From Kofleriaceae bacterium (GTDB lineage: Bacteria > Myxococcota_A > Polyangia > Haliangiales > Haliangiaceae): 33,058 nucleotides of DNA. The first letter of the stretch is position 1. Each line of letters begins with the position of its first letter. The notes under the pieces are model-generated. The model was not told the DNA's origin. It did not search any database and saw only the letters and a list, made by a program, of their open reading frames with translations. The DNA lies in the NCBI GenBank assembly GCA_024762925.1, contig JANTGM010000061.1, positions 1-33,058 on the forward strand, given 5' to 3'. Below, piece after piece: positions 15,737 to 25,256 of this stretch. Made by a program: the position numbers and the translations under genes.

Positions 15737-17191
15737 CTAGCGGCCTCCGTATGGCGTATCGCGGCCCTTTGTTGGCAAGTGCGGCACCGTGCTGTCCCGC
15801 AACTCGAGGTCGATGGCTCGGGCGGCTTCTTGGCCGTCGGCGATGGCCCACACGATGAGGCTTGCGCCTCGGCACGAGTCGCCTGCGCAATAGACGCCAG
15901 GGATCGATGTTGCAAAGTGTTCATCGACTTTGACCTCGCCTCTTGGGCCAAGGGCAACACCAAGCTGATCGACGAGCTCGGTTGTGCGCGGACCCGTGAA
16001 GCCGATTGCGAGCAGTAGAAGATCCGCGGCTAGGTCAAACTCGGAGCCTTCGACTGCTCTCGGTTGTCCATCGACGATCTCAACCCGAGCCAATCGCAGG
16101 GCTTGGAGTTTTTCTGATTCGCCCACGAGTTCTTGGGTCATGAGAGCGAACTCTCGCGTACCACCTTCTTCATGCGACGATGATGTTCGCAACACCATCG
16201 GCCACTGTGGCCATGGGTTGTTCTCTCCTGGCTGCTCGGGCGGCTCGGGGAAGAGCTCGATCTGCGTGACGGATGCTGCGCCTTGGCGATGGCAGGTTCC
16301 TACGCAGTCCGAACCTGTGTCGCCGCCACCAAGCACGACAACATGCTTTCCTTTGGCATCTGGCTCGGCAGCTTGCTCGCCGTTGGCACAGATCCGATTT
16401 TGACGCGTGAGAAACTCCATGGCTTGGTGCACGCCAGAGAGTTCACGACCAGGGCATTGGAGATCTCGGGCCTTTTGAGCTCCGGTGGCGATGAGCACCG
16501 CGTCGTATTCTGCTTTCAGGTCGTTCCATGTAAGAGTTTTTCCTATTGGCGTGCTTGTGCGAAACTCAATGCCCTCGTTCTTCATGATGCTGAGACGCCG
16601 ATCGATAACCCACTTCTCAAGTTTGAAATTGGGTATTCCAAAGCGAAGCATGCCTCCACATTCTTCGTCGGCTTCGAAGACGACAACCGAGTGTCCAACG
16701 CGATTGAGTTTGGAGGCCGCAGCAAGGCCCGCTGGACCCGAGCCCACGATTGCCACGCGTTTGCCTGTGCGCGAAATTGGTTGTGTTGTTTCAACCCATC
16801 CTTCCGCGAATGCGTGCTCGATGATTTCCTTTTCGACTTGCTCGATCGTGACAGGATCTTGATTGATGTTGAGAACGCAGGCCTTCTCACAGGGGGCCGG
16901 GCACAAGCGACCTGTGAACTCGGGGAAGCTGTTGGTCGCAATGAGACGCTCATATGCGCGCCTCCAACGATCTCGGTACACATAGTCGTTCCAGTCCGGA
17001 ATCATGTTGCCGAGGGGACAGCCCTGCTGGCAAACGGGGACGCCACAATCCATGCAGCGACCGCCTTGCTGCATAGTCACCTCGTGGCTTTGCGGTTGGT
17101 AGATTTCCTTGTAGTTCGAGATGCGAAGCAGGGCGTCTGCCTTCTCTGGCAAGCGTCGCCCCCACTCCAAAAATCCGGTTGGCTTGCCCAT
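15737..17191 (-). CDS. gltD: Glutamate synthase (NADPH) small subunit
   Basis: GltD is the FAD- and NADPH-dependent beta subunit that feeds electrons to GltB. I place the start at ATG 17191, which overlaps the gltB stop (TAATG) and opens on MGKPTGFLEWGR; a longer frame reaches 17395 inside gltB but is spurious. The protein is 484 residues, normal for the family. Two Cys clusters for [4Fe-4S] centres are visible: CMDCGVPVCQQGCP and RLCPAPCEKAC. FAD- and NADPH-binding Rossmann motifs follow: VAIVGSGPAGLAAA and VVVLGGGDTGSDC. The C-terminal FAD segment is GVYCAGDSCRGASLIVWAI. The tail after EAARAIDLEL is slightly longer than usual. Co-transcribed with gltB. Confidence 0.96.
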   Translation of the reverse strand: MGKPTGFLEWGRRLPEKADALLRISNYKEIYQPQSHEVTMQQGGRCMDCGVPVCQQGCPLGNMIPDWNDYVYRDRWRRAYERLIATNSFPEFTGRLCPAPCEKACVLNINQDPVTIEQVEKEIIEHAFAEGWVETTQPISRTGKRVAIVGSGPAGLAAASKLNRVGHSVVVFEADEECGGMLRFGIPNFKLEKWVIDRRLSIMKNEGIEFRTSTPIGKTLTWNDLKAEYDAVLIATGAQKARDLQCPGRELSGVHQAMEFLTRQNRICANGEQAAEPDAKGKHVVVLGGGDTGSDCVGTCHRQGAASVTQIELFPEPPEQPGENNPWPQWPMVLRTSSSHEEGGTREFALMTQELVGESEKLQALRLARVEIVDGQPRAVEGSEFDLAADLLLLAIGFTGPRTTELVDQLGVALGPRGEVKVDEHFATSIPGVYCAGDSCRGASLIVWAIADGQEAARAIDLELRDSTVPHLPTKGRDTPYGGR

Positions 17192-20100
17192 TATCGTTCT
17201 CCTCCTTGAATGACCGAGAGCATGGGAGCCCCACTCGCACGGCGGGCGCGTCTCTCGCTGAGAACGCGTTTGTAGTCTCGAGGCATGACTTTTACGAAGT
17301 GATCGACGAGGGAGTCCCAGTTGTCGAGAATACGCTCGCCAAGCGGGCTGCGCGTGTAGCGCGTATGGGCCGCAATCAGGCCGTATACCAGCCAAATCTC
17401 ACTTTCGTTGTTAAGCGCCTCAAGGTCGACCATGTCGAGGTTGCATCGGTCACGGAAGGTGCGTTCTCGCTCAAAGACATATGCAACTCCACCGCTCATT
17501 CCTGCGGCGAAGTTGCGGCCAGTTGGTCCAAGGCAAACAACCGTACCGCCCGTCATGTACTCACAACCGTGGTCTCCCATGCCTTCCACAACCGCCTTGG
17601 CGCCGCTGTTTCGCACGGCAAAGCGCTCACCAGCGACACCCGAGAAATAGGCTTCGCCCTTCGTGGCGCCGTAGAGGACCGTGTTGCCAACGATGATGTT
17701 CTCTTCGTTGGCCAATGTCGATGCGCGAGGAGGTGCGACGATGATGCGGCCACCAGAGAGCCCCTTGCCAACGTAGTCATTCGCGTCGCCGGAAAGTTCT
17801 AAGGTGACACCCGAAGCGAGAAAGCACCCAAAGCTCTGGCCGGCGGAGCCGTGCAGCTTGACGTGCACCGCATTATCGGAAAGGCCTGCAGAGCCGTGCA
17901 GTCGGCTAATTTCTCCACTGAGCATGGCGCCGACGCTTCGGTCCGTATTGTGAACAGGTCGCTCTACCGTGGTGGCTTCACCACCGGCCAGCGTGCTTCG
18001 TGCGGCTTCGAGCAAGTCACGGTCGAGGTGACCGGGGAAGCCATAGCGCTGCTCTTTCTTACAGAGCCGCGGCCAGTCTGCTGGTGCTTGGGGCTCTGCA
18101 ATGATCGCACTCAAGTCGAGCTTCTTGCTCTTCCAACTTCGCGATTCAGTCTTGGCGCGCAAGCTGCCAACCTGCCCGACCATTGCGTCAACGGTTCGAA
18201 AGCCCAACTCGGCCATGAGTTCGCGAACCCCTTCGGCAATCATCGTGAAGAAGCGGACGATGTCGTCGGCGTTGCCCGTGAATCGCTTGCGCAGCTCTCC
18301 ATCCTGCGTCGCAATGCCAACGGAGCAGGTGTTGAGGTGGCACTTGCGTAGCATAACGCAGCCGCTCACGATCAGAGGGGCGGTGGCCATGCCCCATTCT
18401 TCGGCGCCGAGCAGCGTTGCAATGACAACATCGCGAGCGGTGCGCAAACCGCCGTCCACTTGAACGCGCAAGTTGCCACGCAAGTTGTTTTGCACGAGTA
18501 CTTGCTGTGCCTCGGCAAGGCCTAGCTCCCAGGGCAATCCCGTGTGTTTGATGCTAGAGAGTGGAGATGCGCCGGTACCGCCAGAGTAGCCTGAGATAAC
18601 AACCGCACCAGCGCGAGCCTTTGCAACGCCTGAAGCGACGGTGCCCACGCCAACTTCACTCACCAGCTTGACGCTGACTCGGGCCTGAGGGCTTACGGCT
18701 TGCAGATCGTGAATGAGCTGAGCCAAGTCTTCGATGGAGTAAATATCGTGATGTGGTGGCGGTGAGATGAGTGTGACGCCTGGAGTTGACCAGCGAACCC
18801 TAGCAATGCGCTCGTCCACCTTGTGGCCTGGCAGCTGGCCGCCTTCCCCAGGCTTTGCGCCTTGGGCCATCTTGATCTGTATCTCATCGCCATTGACGAG
18901 GTAGTTTGTGGTGACCCCGAAACGCCCCGATGCCACTTGTTTGATTGCAGAGCGCCGTAAGTCGCCGCTTTCGTCGGGCTCAAATCGGCGCTCCTCCTCG
19001 CCACCCTCACCGCTATTGGATTTGCCGCCGATGCGGTTCATGGCAATCGCGAGAGTCTCGTGCGCCTCGGCACTAATCGAGCCAAAGCTCATAGCACCGC
19101 TCACAAAGCGCTTCAGTATTTCACTCACAGGCTCGACTTCGTCGATGCTAAGAGGCTCTTGCGAGGGCACGAGGGCGAGCTGGCCACGCAGGGTGCAAAG
19201 TGCGTTGTCCTCGTTGTTTACTAGCTCGGAGTACTCTCGGAATAGTTCTGAGTCTCCACTTCGAGCCGCGGCTTGCAGTTTGGCAATGGTTGCCGGGTTC
19301 CACTTGTGAACCTCTCCGCGTCTGCGCCACTGATACTGGCCCCCGACCAGTAGGGAATCTGATATGGATGCGGCGATTTCTCCGTACGCAGTGTCGTGTC
19401 GCTCCAGCACTTCACGGCCAAGCTCAAGCAGCCCCACGCCGCCAAGCCTTGAACTCGTGCCGCCGAAGTGGTTTTGCACAAGAGCCTTGTCGAGACCAAC
19501 TGCCTCAAACATCTGCGCACCTCGATAGGAATTGAGCGACGAGATGCCCATCTTCGACATCACCTTGCGCAGGCCAGCCTTGACTGCGTCGACGTAGTTT
19601 GAGCAGGCTGTTTCTGCGTCACAGTCGATATCTCCGTCGGCACTGAGCTGGCGCAGGGTGTCGAAGGCGAGGTAGGGATTGACCGCTGCAGCGCCATAGC
19701 CGATGAGCAGGGCAAAATCGTGGGTTTCACGAACCTCGGCACTTTCGACAATGATGCCGCACTGCATACGCGTACCGATTCGCACGAGGTGTTGGTGCAC
19801 AGCGCTGAGCGCGAGCAGGGCGGGAATTGCAACATGCTCACGATCCGCTGCACGGTCGCTAAGAATAAGTATGTTGTAGCCCTCATCGACCGCGTCGGTT
19901 GCTAGTGTGAGCAGCGATTCGAGAGCCCCCGAAAGCCCCTCAGGACCGGCGCTAGCCTCATAGCACGTCGAGAGGCTAATTGGTTCGAAGACACCTTCGT
20001 GAACCGCTCGCACTTTGGCGACATCGGCACTGCTGAGAATCGGGCCGGGAACGCGCAAGCTGTGACACTGCTCGGGAGTCTCCTCGAAGGTGTTGCCATC

Positions 20101-21738
20101 GGGGCCAAGGCCTGTGCGGAGGGTCATGACGAGTTTCTCTCGGATTGGATCGATCGGGGGATTTGTGACCTGTGCGAAGAGTTGATGAAAGTAGCTGGAG
20201 AGATTTGGCGCGTTCTCACTGAGCACCGCAAGTGGTGTGTCGGTCCCCATCGAACCAATGGGCTCTTTGCCCGTGGTAGCCATGGGCCCCATGAGTAAGC
20301 GCAGATCCTCAAGGCTATATCCAAATGCACGCTGCTTGAGTGTGAGCTCATCCCCAGCAATCGTCTCGGGAACTGGCTGCTCAGAAATATCCCTAAGCTG
20401 CATCGCATTGGCGCGCAGCCAGCGGGCGTATGGATAGCGTCGGCAGATTTCCTCTTTGATGTCATCGTCGACAAGAATGCGACCTTCAACCGTGTCGACA
20501 ACGAACATTCGCCCGGGACGCAGGCGCCCCTTGCGAACCACTTGCTCCGGAGGAATGTCCATGACTCCGACTTCCGACGAGAGAATTACGCGGTCGTCTT
20601 TGGTGATGACGTAGCGGGCAGGGCGAAGTCCATTGCGATCGAGGGTTGCGCCCACAAGCTTGCCATCAGTGAAAGCAACAGCAGCTGGCCCATCCCAAGG
20701 TTCCATGAGGCGGCTTGAGTATTCGTAAAACGCTCGGCGCTCCGCTGCCATATGTTCATCGTTTTCCCAGGCCTCCGGGATCATCATCATCATGGCATGT
20801 GGCAGGCTGCGGCCACCGAGATGCAGTAGCTCAACCATGTTGTCGAACTGCGCCGAGTCACTGCGACCGGGGACAATGATGGGAAAAAGTCTGTCGAGCG
20901 GACCAAAGAACTTTGCCGATTCGAGCAGGCTGCGGCGAGCACTCATCCAATTTCGATTGCCGCGCACGGTGTTGATTTCGCCATTGTGGGCGATGTGGTG
21001 GAACGGCTGCGCGAGGTCCCAGGTGGGAAAGGTATTGGTTGAGAAACGCGAGTGCACAATCGCGATTGATGTGACGAACTCGGACTCCTTTAAGTCTAGG
21101 TAGTAGGTGTCGAGCTGTGAGGGGAGCAAGAGCCCTTTGTAGACGATCGTCTCCGCGGAGAAGCTTGCGATGTGAAAGATGCCTTGGGTGTCGGCGCACA
21201 GTTCTCGCACTCGATTCTCAATGCGTTTCCGAATGACATAGAGCTTGCGTTCGAAGGCGCTGGGTACAAGTCGTCTGCGGGCAACGTAGACTTGTCGGCA
21301 CACTGGCTCGGTTGGTCTTGCTGCAACTCCACACTTGGTCGTGTCGATGGGCACATCTCGCCACCCCAAGACGCGCTGGCCTTCTTCTTCGATGATCTCT
21401 TCGCAGATGCGTTCGCACTCTTTGCGCTCGGCCGGGTCTTGCGGCAGGAACACCATGCCAAGGCCGTATCGTCGTCGCCTTGGCATATCCATTCCCAGGC
21501 GAAGCCCCTCGCGCTTATAAAAGCGATGGGGAATTTGCATAAGGATGCCAGCGCCATCACCCGTATCTGGATCTGCACCTGCACCCGCGCGGTGTGAGAG
21601 CCTTCGCAAGACCTCAAGTGCGCTTTCCACAACCCCCCGCGACTTCTCGCCACGAATATTGGCAACAAAGCCCATGCCACAGGCATCGTGCTCGGTTTGG
21701 GGATCATAGAGCCCATGGGCCTTTGGAGGATGTGGCAT
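17191..21738 (-). CDS. gltB: Glutamate synthase (NADPH) large subunit
   Basis: GltB hydrolyses glutamine, channels the ammonia and reductively aminates 2-oxoglutarate, so two glutamates result. The 1515-residue length is standard. Near the N-terminus is EHDACGMGFVA, where C20 is the glutaminase nucleophile, normally exposed by removal of a short propeptide. The class II amidotransferase domain fills the first ~400 residues. The FMN-binding synthase domain holds the [3Fe-4S] cysteines C1127, C1133 and C1138 (CVMLRKCHLNTC), with spacing as in known enzymes. The C-terminal GXGXG beta-helix domain follows (LSGDANDYVGKGLSGG). The gene reads away from the divergent lipoprotein gene at 21845; the 106 bases between them must hold both promoters. 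Confidence 0.98.
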   Translation of the reverse strand: MPHPPKAHGLYDPQTEHDACGMGFVANIRGEKSRGVVESALEVLRRLSHRAGAGADPDTGDGAGILMQIPHRFYKREGLRLGMDMPRRRRYGLGMVFLPQDPAERKECERICEEIIEEEGQRVLGWRDVPIDTTKCGVAARPTEPVCRQVYVARRRLVPSAFERKLYVIRKRIENRVRELCADTQGIFHIASFSAETIVYKGLLLPSQLDTYYLDLKESEFVTSIAIVHSRFSTNTFPTWDLAQPFHHIAHNGEINTVRGNRNWMSARRSLLESAKFFGPLDRLFPIIVPGRSDSAQFDNMVELLHLGGRSLPHAMMMMIPEAWENDEHMAAERRAFYEYSSRLMEPWDGPAAVAFTDGKLVGATLDRNGLRPARYVITKDDRVILSSEVGVMDIPPEQVVRKGRLRPGRMFVVDTVEGRILVDDDIKEEICRRYPYARWLRANAMQLRDISEQPVPETIAGDELTLKQRAFGYSLEDLRLLMGPMATTGKEPIGSMGTDTPLAVLSENAPNLSSYFHQLFAQVTNPPIDPIREKLVMTLRTGLGPDGNTFEETPEQCHSLRVPGPILSSADVAKVRAVHEGVFEPISLSTCYEASAGPEGLSGALESLLTLATDAVDEGYNILILSDRAADREHVAIPALLALSAVHQHLVRIGTRMQCGIIVESAEVRETHDFALLIGYGAAAVNPYLAFDTLRQLSADGDIDCDAETACSNYVDAVKAGLRKVMSKMGISSLNSYRGAQMFEAVGLDKALVQNHFGGTSSRLGGVGLLELGREVLERHDTAYGEIAASISDSLLVGGQYQWRRRGEVHKWNPATIAKLQAAARSGDSELFREYSELVNNEDNALCTLRGQLALVPSQEPLSIDEVEPVSEILKRFVSGAMSFGSISAEAHETLAIAMNRIGGKSNSGEGGEEERRFEPDESGDLRRSAIKQVASGRFGVTTNYLVNGDEIQIKMAQGAKPGEGGQLPGHKVDERIARVRWSTPGVTLISPPPHHDIYSIEDLAQLIHDLQAVSPQARVSVKLVSEVGVGTVASGVAKARAGAVVISGYSGGTGASPLSSIKHTGLPWELGLAEAQQVLVQNNLRGNLRVQVDGGLRTARDVVIATLLGAEEWGMATAPLIVSGCVMLRKCHLNTCSVGIATQDGELRKRFTGNADDIVRFFTMIAEGVRELMAELGFRTVDAMVGQVGSLRAKTESRSWKSKKLDLSAIIAEPQAPADWPRLCKKEQRYGFPGHLDRDLLEAARSTLAGGEATTVERPVHNTDRSVGAMLSGEISRLHGSAGLSDNAVHVKLHGSAGQSFGCFLASGVTLELSGDANDYVGKGLSGGRIIVAPPRASTLANEENIIVGNTVLYGATKGEAYFSGVAGERFAVRNSGAKAVVEGMGDHGCEYMTGGTVVCLGPTGRNFAAGMSGGVAYVFERERTFRDRCNLDMVDLEALNNESEIWLVYGLIAAHTRYTRSPLGERILDNWDSLVDHFVKVMPRDYKRVLSERRARRASGAPMLSVIQGGER

Positions 21739-21844
21739 TGGGCGGAGTGTATCTGACTCGGTGCGTCAATAGTGGTTGCAAAACGCGCTAGTGGAACGCA
21801 GACATCGATCTTGTTGGGCACAGGTTCTTGCTACGATTGTCGCC

Positions 21845-22798
21845 ATGCGGATTCAGTTCATACTTGGGGCCGGAGTTTTGGGACTGGCTGCTCTTGTCGG
21901 GTGCAAGGGGGACGACGCTAAGTCATCGGAACCAGCAGTAAGTGCGGAACAGTCTGAAGAGATGAACGCCAACGAGGATGCCCTTCTCGGCAAACGGGAT
22001 GCGCTCTTCAACATGCGACGCGACCTTCAGAACAAACGTGAGGCTCTAGACAAGCAGCGCGTTCTGATTCGCGAGCAAGGTGGTGATACCACCGAGATTG
22101 ACGCCAAGGCTCGTGAGCTTCTCAACGAAGAGAAGGCACTTTCGACTCGAGAGGACAGCCTCAACAGAGCGATGGCAGATTTCTCGAAAGGGCGCCGCGA
22201 GATTATTGCCGCCGTTGCGGGGGCTGGTGGTGCAGCAGCAAGCGTAAGTGGACGCGAGGCTGGAGTGGCGGCTCGTGAGAAAGACCTTGCAAGGCGAGAG
22301 CGCGACCTTGCTGCTAGAGAGTCAAGTCTCGCGAAGCGCGAAGAAGGCCTTGCGACCAAGTGGAAAGAGGAGTGTGCTGGCGGAGGCGGCATGCAGACGA
22401 TCATTCGCACCGTTGATGTGAAGGGCTCGAACTACACGAAGAAGGATGTGGAGCCACTGTTGTCGAAGGCTCGTCGTGAGATGGGAAAGAAGGGCCTTTT
22501 GAAGAGTGACTTGCCGCAGCAGGCAAGGGGGCTTGAAGCTGAAGCAAACGCCGGCATGAAGAACGGTGACTACGGTCGTGCTCGTCTTGCGGCGTCGCAA
22601 TTGCTAGGCACGGTTCGCAATATCAAGATCAACAAGGCATTTATCTCGGCAAAGATTCAGCGTCTCAATGCCCGCATGCAAGGCAAGTCCCTGAGCAAGA
22701 AGGCCGAAGGTCTGTTTCGTGAGGCAACTGCCTTGTATGGCGATGCCAAATTTAGCCAGTCAAATAGCAAGCTAAATCGAATCGCTGGGTCTCTCTAG
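21845..22798 (+). CDS. Coiled-coil lipoprotein
   Basis: The open frame begins at 21776, but ATG 21845 gives a clean signal peptide (MRIQFILGAGVLGLAALVGC; lipobox Cys20), so the product has 317 residues. Residues ~45-185 are a long charged heptad-like region rich in Glu, Arg, Ala and Leu. It includes a repeated pattern of the type AREKDLARRERDLAARESSLAKREEGLA, a probable coiled coil. After a short Gly-rich segment, the C-terminal ~115 residues (from IIRTVDVKGSNYTKK) are helical and Lys-rich, with TPR-like spacing (AEANAGMKNGDYGRARLAASQLL). It is probably a periplasmic scaffold tethered to a membrane. No named family is recognised. No clear ribosome site is seen before the ATG. Confidence 0.75.
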   Translation: MRIQFILGAGVLGLAALVGCKGDDAKSSEPAVSAEQSEEMNANEDALLGKRDALFNMRRDLQNKREALDKQRVLIREQGGDTTEIDAKARELLNEEKALSTREDSLNRAMADFSKGRREIIAAVAGAGGAAASVSGREAGVAAREKDLARRERDLAARESSLAKREEGLATKWKEECAGGGGMQTIIRTVDVKGSNYTKKDVEPLLSKARREMGKKGLLKSDLPQQARGLEAEANAGMKNGDYGRARLAASQLLGTVRNIKINKAFISAKIQRLNARMQGKSLSKKAEGLFREATALYGDAKFSQSNSKLNRIAGSL

Positions 22799-22826
22799 GG
22801 TTGCTTCCTAGGTGAAACACTTAGAT

Positions 22827-23729
22827 CTATAGGTCGCGAATAAGGTCTGCGCTGAAGGACGACCCCCCGCTCGCAAGCACGGCGCTTGTGAGAGCGACTG
22901 CTGCGACGCCTCCAGTAATCGTGTACCAGCGCAAGTACCAAGGCGTCGGTCGGTGGTTGACGATCAGGTTGTCTGCGTTTGTGCCGCCCAAAACGCCTTC
23001 CGCTTTGAGCTTCTGGTCGAGCCCAGGCAAACCCAGCAGCTCAGCATCCACGACCGTCTCCTCTTCAAAGCGAACATCGACGAATCGAACGTAGTCGCTG
23101 TGTTCGGGGTGCGTAACTCGCATGGCGTGTGAGCCAACATAGACAGAGACAGGTGGGCTTGGCGTGGTGCCAATCTTGTGGCCATCTAGGAAGACGGCAG
23201 CGCCAGCAACCGTGCTTTGTACTTTGAGGGTGCCTACGTAGAGGTCAGGGGCGAGCAGTCGCGCTGCTGCAGCTTTGCTCTCCTTCTTGCGATTGCTGCC
23301 CTTGCTTAGCTTGAGCGTTGTGGAGCGAACTTCATCGCCCGATCGGACGTCGACCGATTTGAGATAGACCACGTGCGCGTCGCCGAGGTCGCTAACTTCT
23401 CCGTAAACAACGTAGCTGGCGTTGAGCAGCGCGCCCAGATTCTTGAGGCATTGGGTATCGCCATCACAGGTCCGCAGCTCGGGTCGCTTGGCCTTGCGGG
23501 TTGCTTTGGCCGCCGCGTTTGCGCCGATAACCTGGGTCTTTGGGAGCAGCGAGATACCCTCCTCGATGAGTATTTCCAAGTTGCGCAATTCCTTGTTTGC
23601 ATTGCCGACGCTGGTTACAGGGGCGAGCACGACGGAGGTGGCCTTGGCGGGATCCGAATGAGCAATGTTATCGCCTTCGACCAGAGCAGCAAATAGGATG
23701 GCGAAACTAAGAATTCTTATGGCATGCAT
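22827..23729 (-). CDS. PEGA-domain membrane protein, downstream paralogue
   Basis: Start ATG 23729 (MHAIRILSFAILFAALV, a signal peptide) follows GAGGA by about nine bases and overlaps the end of the upstream paralogue by 13 bases. A longer frame reaches back to 23849. The 300-residue product has an N-terminal TolB-N/FlgO-like domain with TCDGDTQCLKNLGALLNASYVVYGEV, then a PEGA domain (~165-235; GTLKVQSTVAGAAVFLDGHKIG). After a Pro-rich segment comes a C-terminal hydrophobic helix (WYLRWYTITGGVAAVALTS) with a short tail. PEGA domains are found in surface and periplasmic proteins of Myxococcota and often bind or space out ligands; the exact role is unknown. It is convergent with the coiled-coil lipoprotein gene (28 bases between). 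Confidence 0.82.
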   Translation of the reverse strand: MHAIRILSFAILFAALVEGDNIAHSDPAKATSVVLAPVTSVGNANKELRNLEILIEEGISLLPKTQVIGANAAAKATRKAKRPELRTCDGDTQCLKNLGALLNASYVVYGEVSDLGDAHVVYLKSVDVRSGDEVRSTTLKLSKGSNRKKESKAAAARLLAPDLYVGTLKVQSTVAGAAVFLDGHKIGTTPSPPVSVYVGSHAMRVTHPEHSDYVRFVDVRFEEETVVDAELLGLPGLDQKLKAEGVLGGTNADNLIVNHRPTPWYLRWYTITGGVAAVALTSAVLASGGSSFSADLIRDL

Positions 23730-24640
23730 GACATAGGATCCTCGCTGCATGAAATCGGGGGATCTTGGGTGAACTGCGAGCCAATCAGGGCTCCAACCAC
23801 GATGGCTCCTACGCCAGCTCCAACCAAGAACCACGTCTTTTGGTACCAAGCCTTGGGCGCGTCACGAGTCACGTAGACGGGACCTGTGTTGGGGGCTGTC
23901 TTGGGCTTCACTCGAAGATCTACAAGCTGCACTGCAACTCGGGTCGATTTTTGGAAGCGCACGCGCACGTCAGCTTCAAACTCTCCAAAATCACCAGCGC
24001 TGACACGAAGTTTGTGGTTGCCGAGCGTGAGGCCACTGAGGGGAGCGGAGAGCGGCGTTGTGCCAACTGTTTTGCCATCGAGCTCGACCTTGGCGCCCTG
24101 GCGGTCGGCGAGAATGCTGATGGAGCCGACAAGTTCGTTGGGGGAGAGCAAGCGGTAGGCGGCAACACGGATGCTCTCAATGAGTTCGTCGGGCGCACCG
24201 CGCAGCGGGTCACTCTCAATTCGCCGCAGCTCTTCGCCACGCCCGGATGAGACAGCTTTTATGTTGAGCACATAGGCATCGCCGAGCGACGCAACACTTC
24301 CGGAAACCACGTAATCGACACTCAGAGCTTTTCCTATGGCGCCCAAGCAGCGATTGCCACCATCACAGTTGCGAAGGCGGCGTGAGAGGCCGGCAATGCT
24401 CTGCCTGCTTGGCACGGCCTTTTCTGTGAGTCGCTCGAGTTCCTTGAGAAAGAGCGTCTCAAGTCGGCGGACGCGCTCTTCGTCCATGCCAAGGGCGTCG
24501 AGTCCAATGAGCGCAACGCTGGGTTTTGGGCTTGGTTGAGCGATGGCAACCGTTGCGGAAGTTACTAGAAGCGTGAGTACAACGGCTGTAGCCGTGAGCC
24601 CTGTGATAGCAGCCTTCACGGCATGCATTCTATCAGGCAA
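23717..24640 (-). CDS. PEGA-domain membrane protein, upstream paralogue
   Basis: Start TTG 24640 has an ideal ribosome site (AGGGAG, 24646-24651, five bases away); ATG 24628 is the alternative and lacks a well-spaced site. Both give a signal peptide. The layout matches the next gene: a domain with NCDGGNRCLGAIGKALSVDYVVSGSVASLGDAYVLN-type sequence (~95-150), a PEGA domain (~170-240; GAKVELDGKTVGTTPLS), and a C-terminal transmembrane helix (WFLVGAGVGAIVVGALIG) with a tail holding two cysteines. The two proteins share order and key positions but little overall identity, so they look like an old tandem duplication. They overlap by 13 bases, which suggests coupled translation in one transcript. 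Confidence 0.85.
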   Translation of the reverse strand: MPDRMHAVKAAITGLTATAVVLTLLVTSATVAIAQPSPKPSVALIGLDALGMDEERVRRLETLFLKELERLTEKAVPSRQSIAGLSRRLRNCDGGNRCLGAIGKALSVDYVVSGSVASLGDAYVLNIKAVSSGRGEELRRIESDPLRGAPDELIESIRVAAYRLLSPNELVGSISILADRQGAKVELDGKTVGTTPLSAPLSGLTLGNHKLRVSAGDFGEFEADVRVRFQKSTRVAVQLVDLRVKPKTAPNTGPVYVTRDAPKAWYQKTWFLVGAGVGAIVVGALIGSQFTQDPPISCSEDPMSCMP

Positions 24641-24736
24641 GCAAACTCCCTGCTGTGCGCAGAGTCTTCAACAGCGGTACAGTCTTGGACAATTGGCAAC
24701 ATCTTCAACTGGTGCGCTGTTCTAGAAGACAAACGG

Positions 24737-25192
24737 CTAGAAGCTGGTTCCAGGGGCGGAGGTTGTAGGCATGGGACTCACAGTGGGCGTTGCGGCAGGT
24801 TCGGGGCCTTGGTCCGCCTGTGGGTCGGGTGCGCTTCCCGTCACCTGCACAGCAATCCCGGAAGCACGCGCAGATCGGTAGAAGGCGAGCTTGCGCAGCG
24901 CCCAAATCCCTCCATCGGGATCGATCTCGAACTGGAGATTGGCAATCTTGTCGGCTCCAATCGTCTTCGCGGTGACAATGAGCATGCGGTTTATGACCTT
25001 GTCTAGGTCGACGCCCGGTATTGGAATGAAGAGGGCATACATGCTTGCGGCGTTGGCTTGAATGCCCGCGATTGGTCGAAGACCTGGCCCGACTGCAACC
25101 GCGTCAGGTTGAAGACGCACCGTCGAGACATGACTGCAACCAGTGACAAGGAAGGACAGCAAGAGGCCAACAGAGAGAATGGATTTCCGCAC
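24737..25192 (-). CDS. Small lipoprotein of unknown function
   Basis: The open frame is longer (to 25294), but GTG 25192 opens directly on a signal peptide (VRKSILSVGLLLSFLVTGC; lipobox Cys19), giving 151 residues. The mature part is a compact domain of ~95 residues: GIQANAASMYALFIPIPGVDLDKVINRMLIVTAKTIGADKI-type sequence, then an aromatic segment with WALRKLAFYRSARASGIAV. This resembles the small lipoprotein groups with an ID-N-hydrophobic core, but I cannot name a family. The last ~35 residues are Pro/Ser/Thr/Ala-rich and disordered. It sits between the ArsA-like gene (64 bases upstream) and the PEGA pair (96 bases downstream), all on one strand. Confidence 0.7.
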   Translation of the reverse strand: MRKSILSVGLLLSFLVTGCSHVSTVRLQPDAVAVGPGLRPIAGIQANAASMYALFIPIPGVDLDKVINRMLIVTAKTIGADKIANLQFEIDPDGGIWALRKLAFYRSARASGIAVQVTGSAPDPQADQGPEPAATPTVSPMPTTSAPGTSF

Positions 25193-25256
25193 GGGGAAAT
25201 CGTAGCAACCGCATTGGTGTTGACGCGAGTTTTGGCCCGAAATCCGAATTCGCCTT

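Noticed and set aside
13486-16550. Repeated TAAGAGTTTTTCCT at about 13486 and 16531
   Set aside because: Both lie in coding sequence for Gly-Lys-Thr-Leu, with the same codons by chance.
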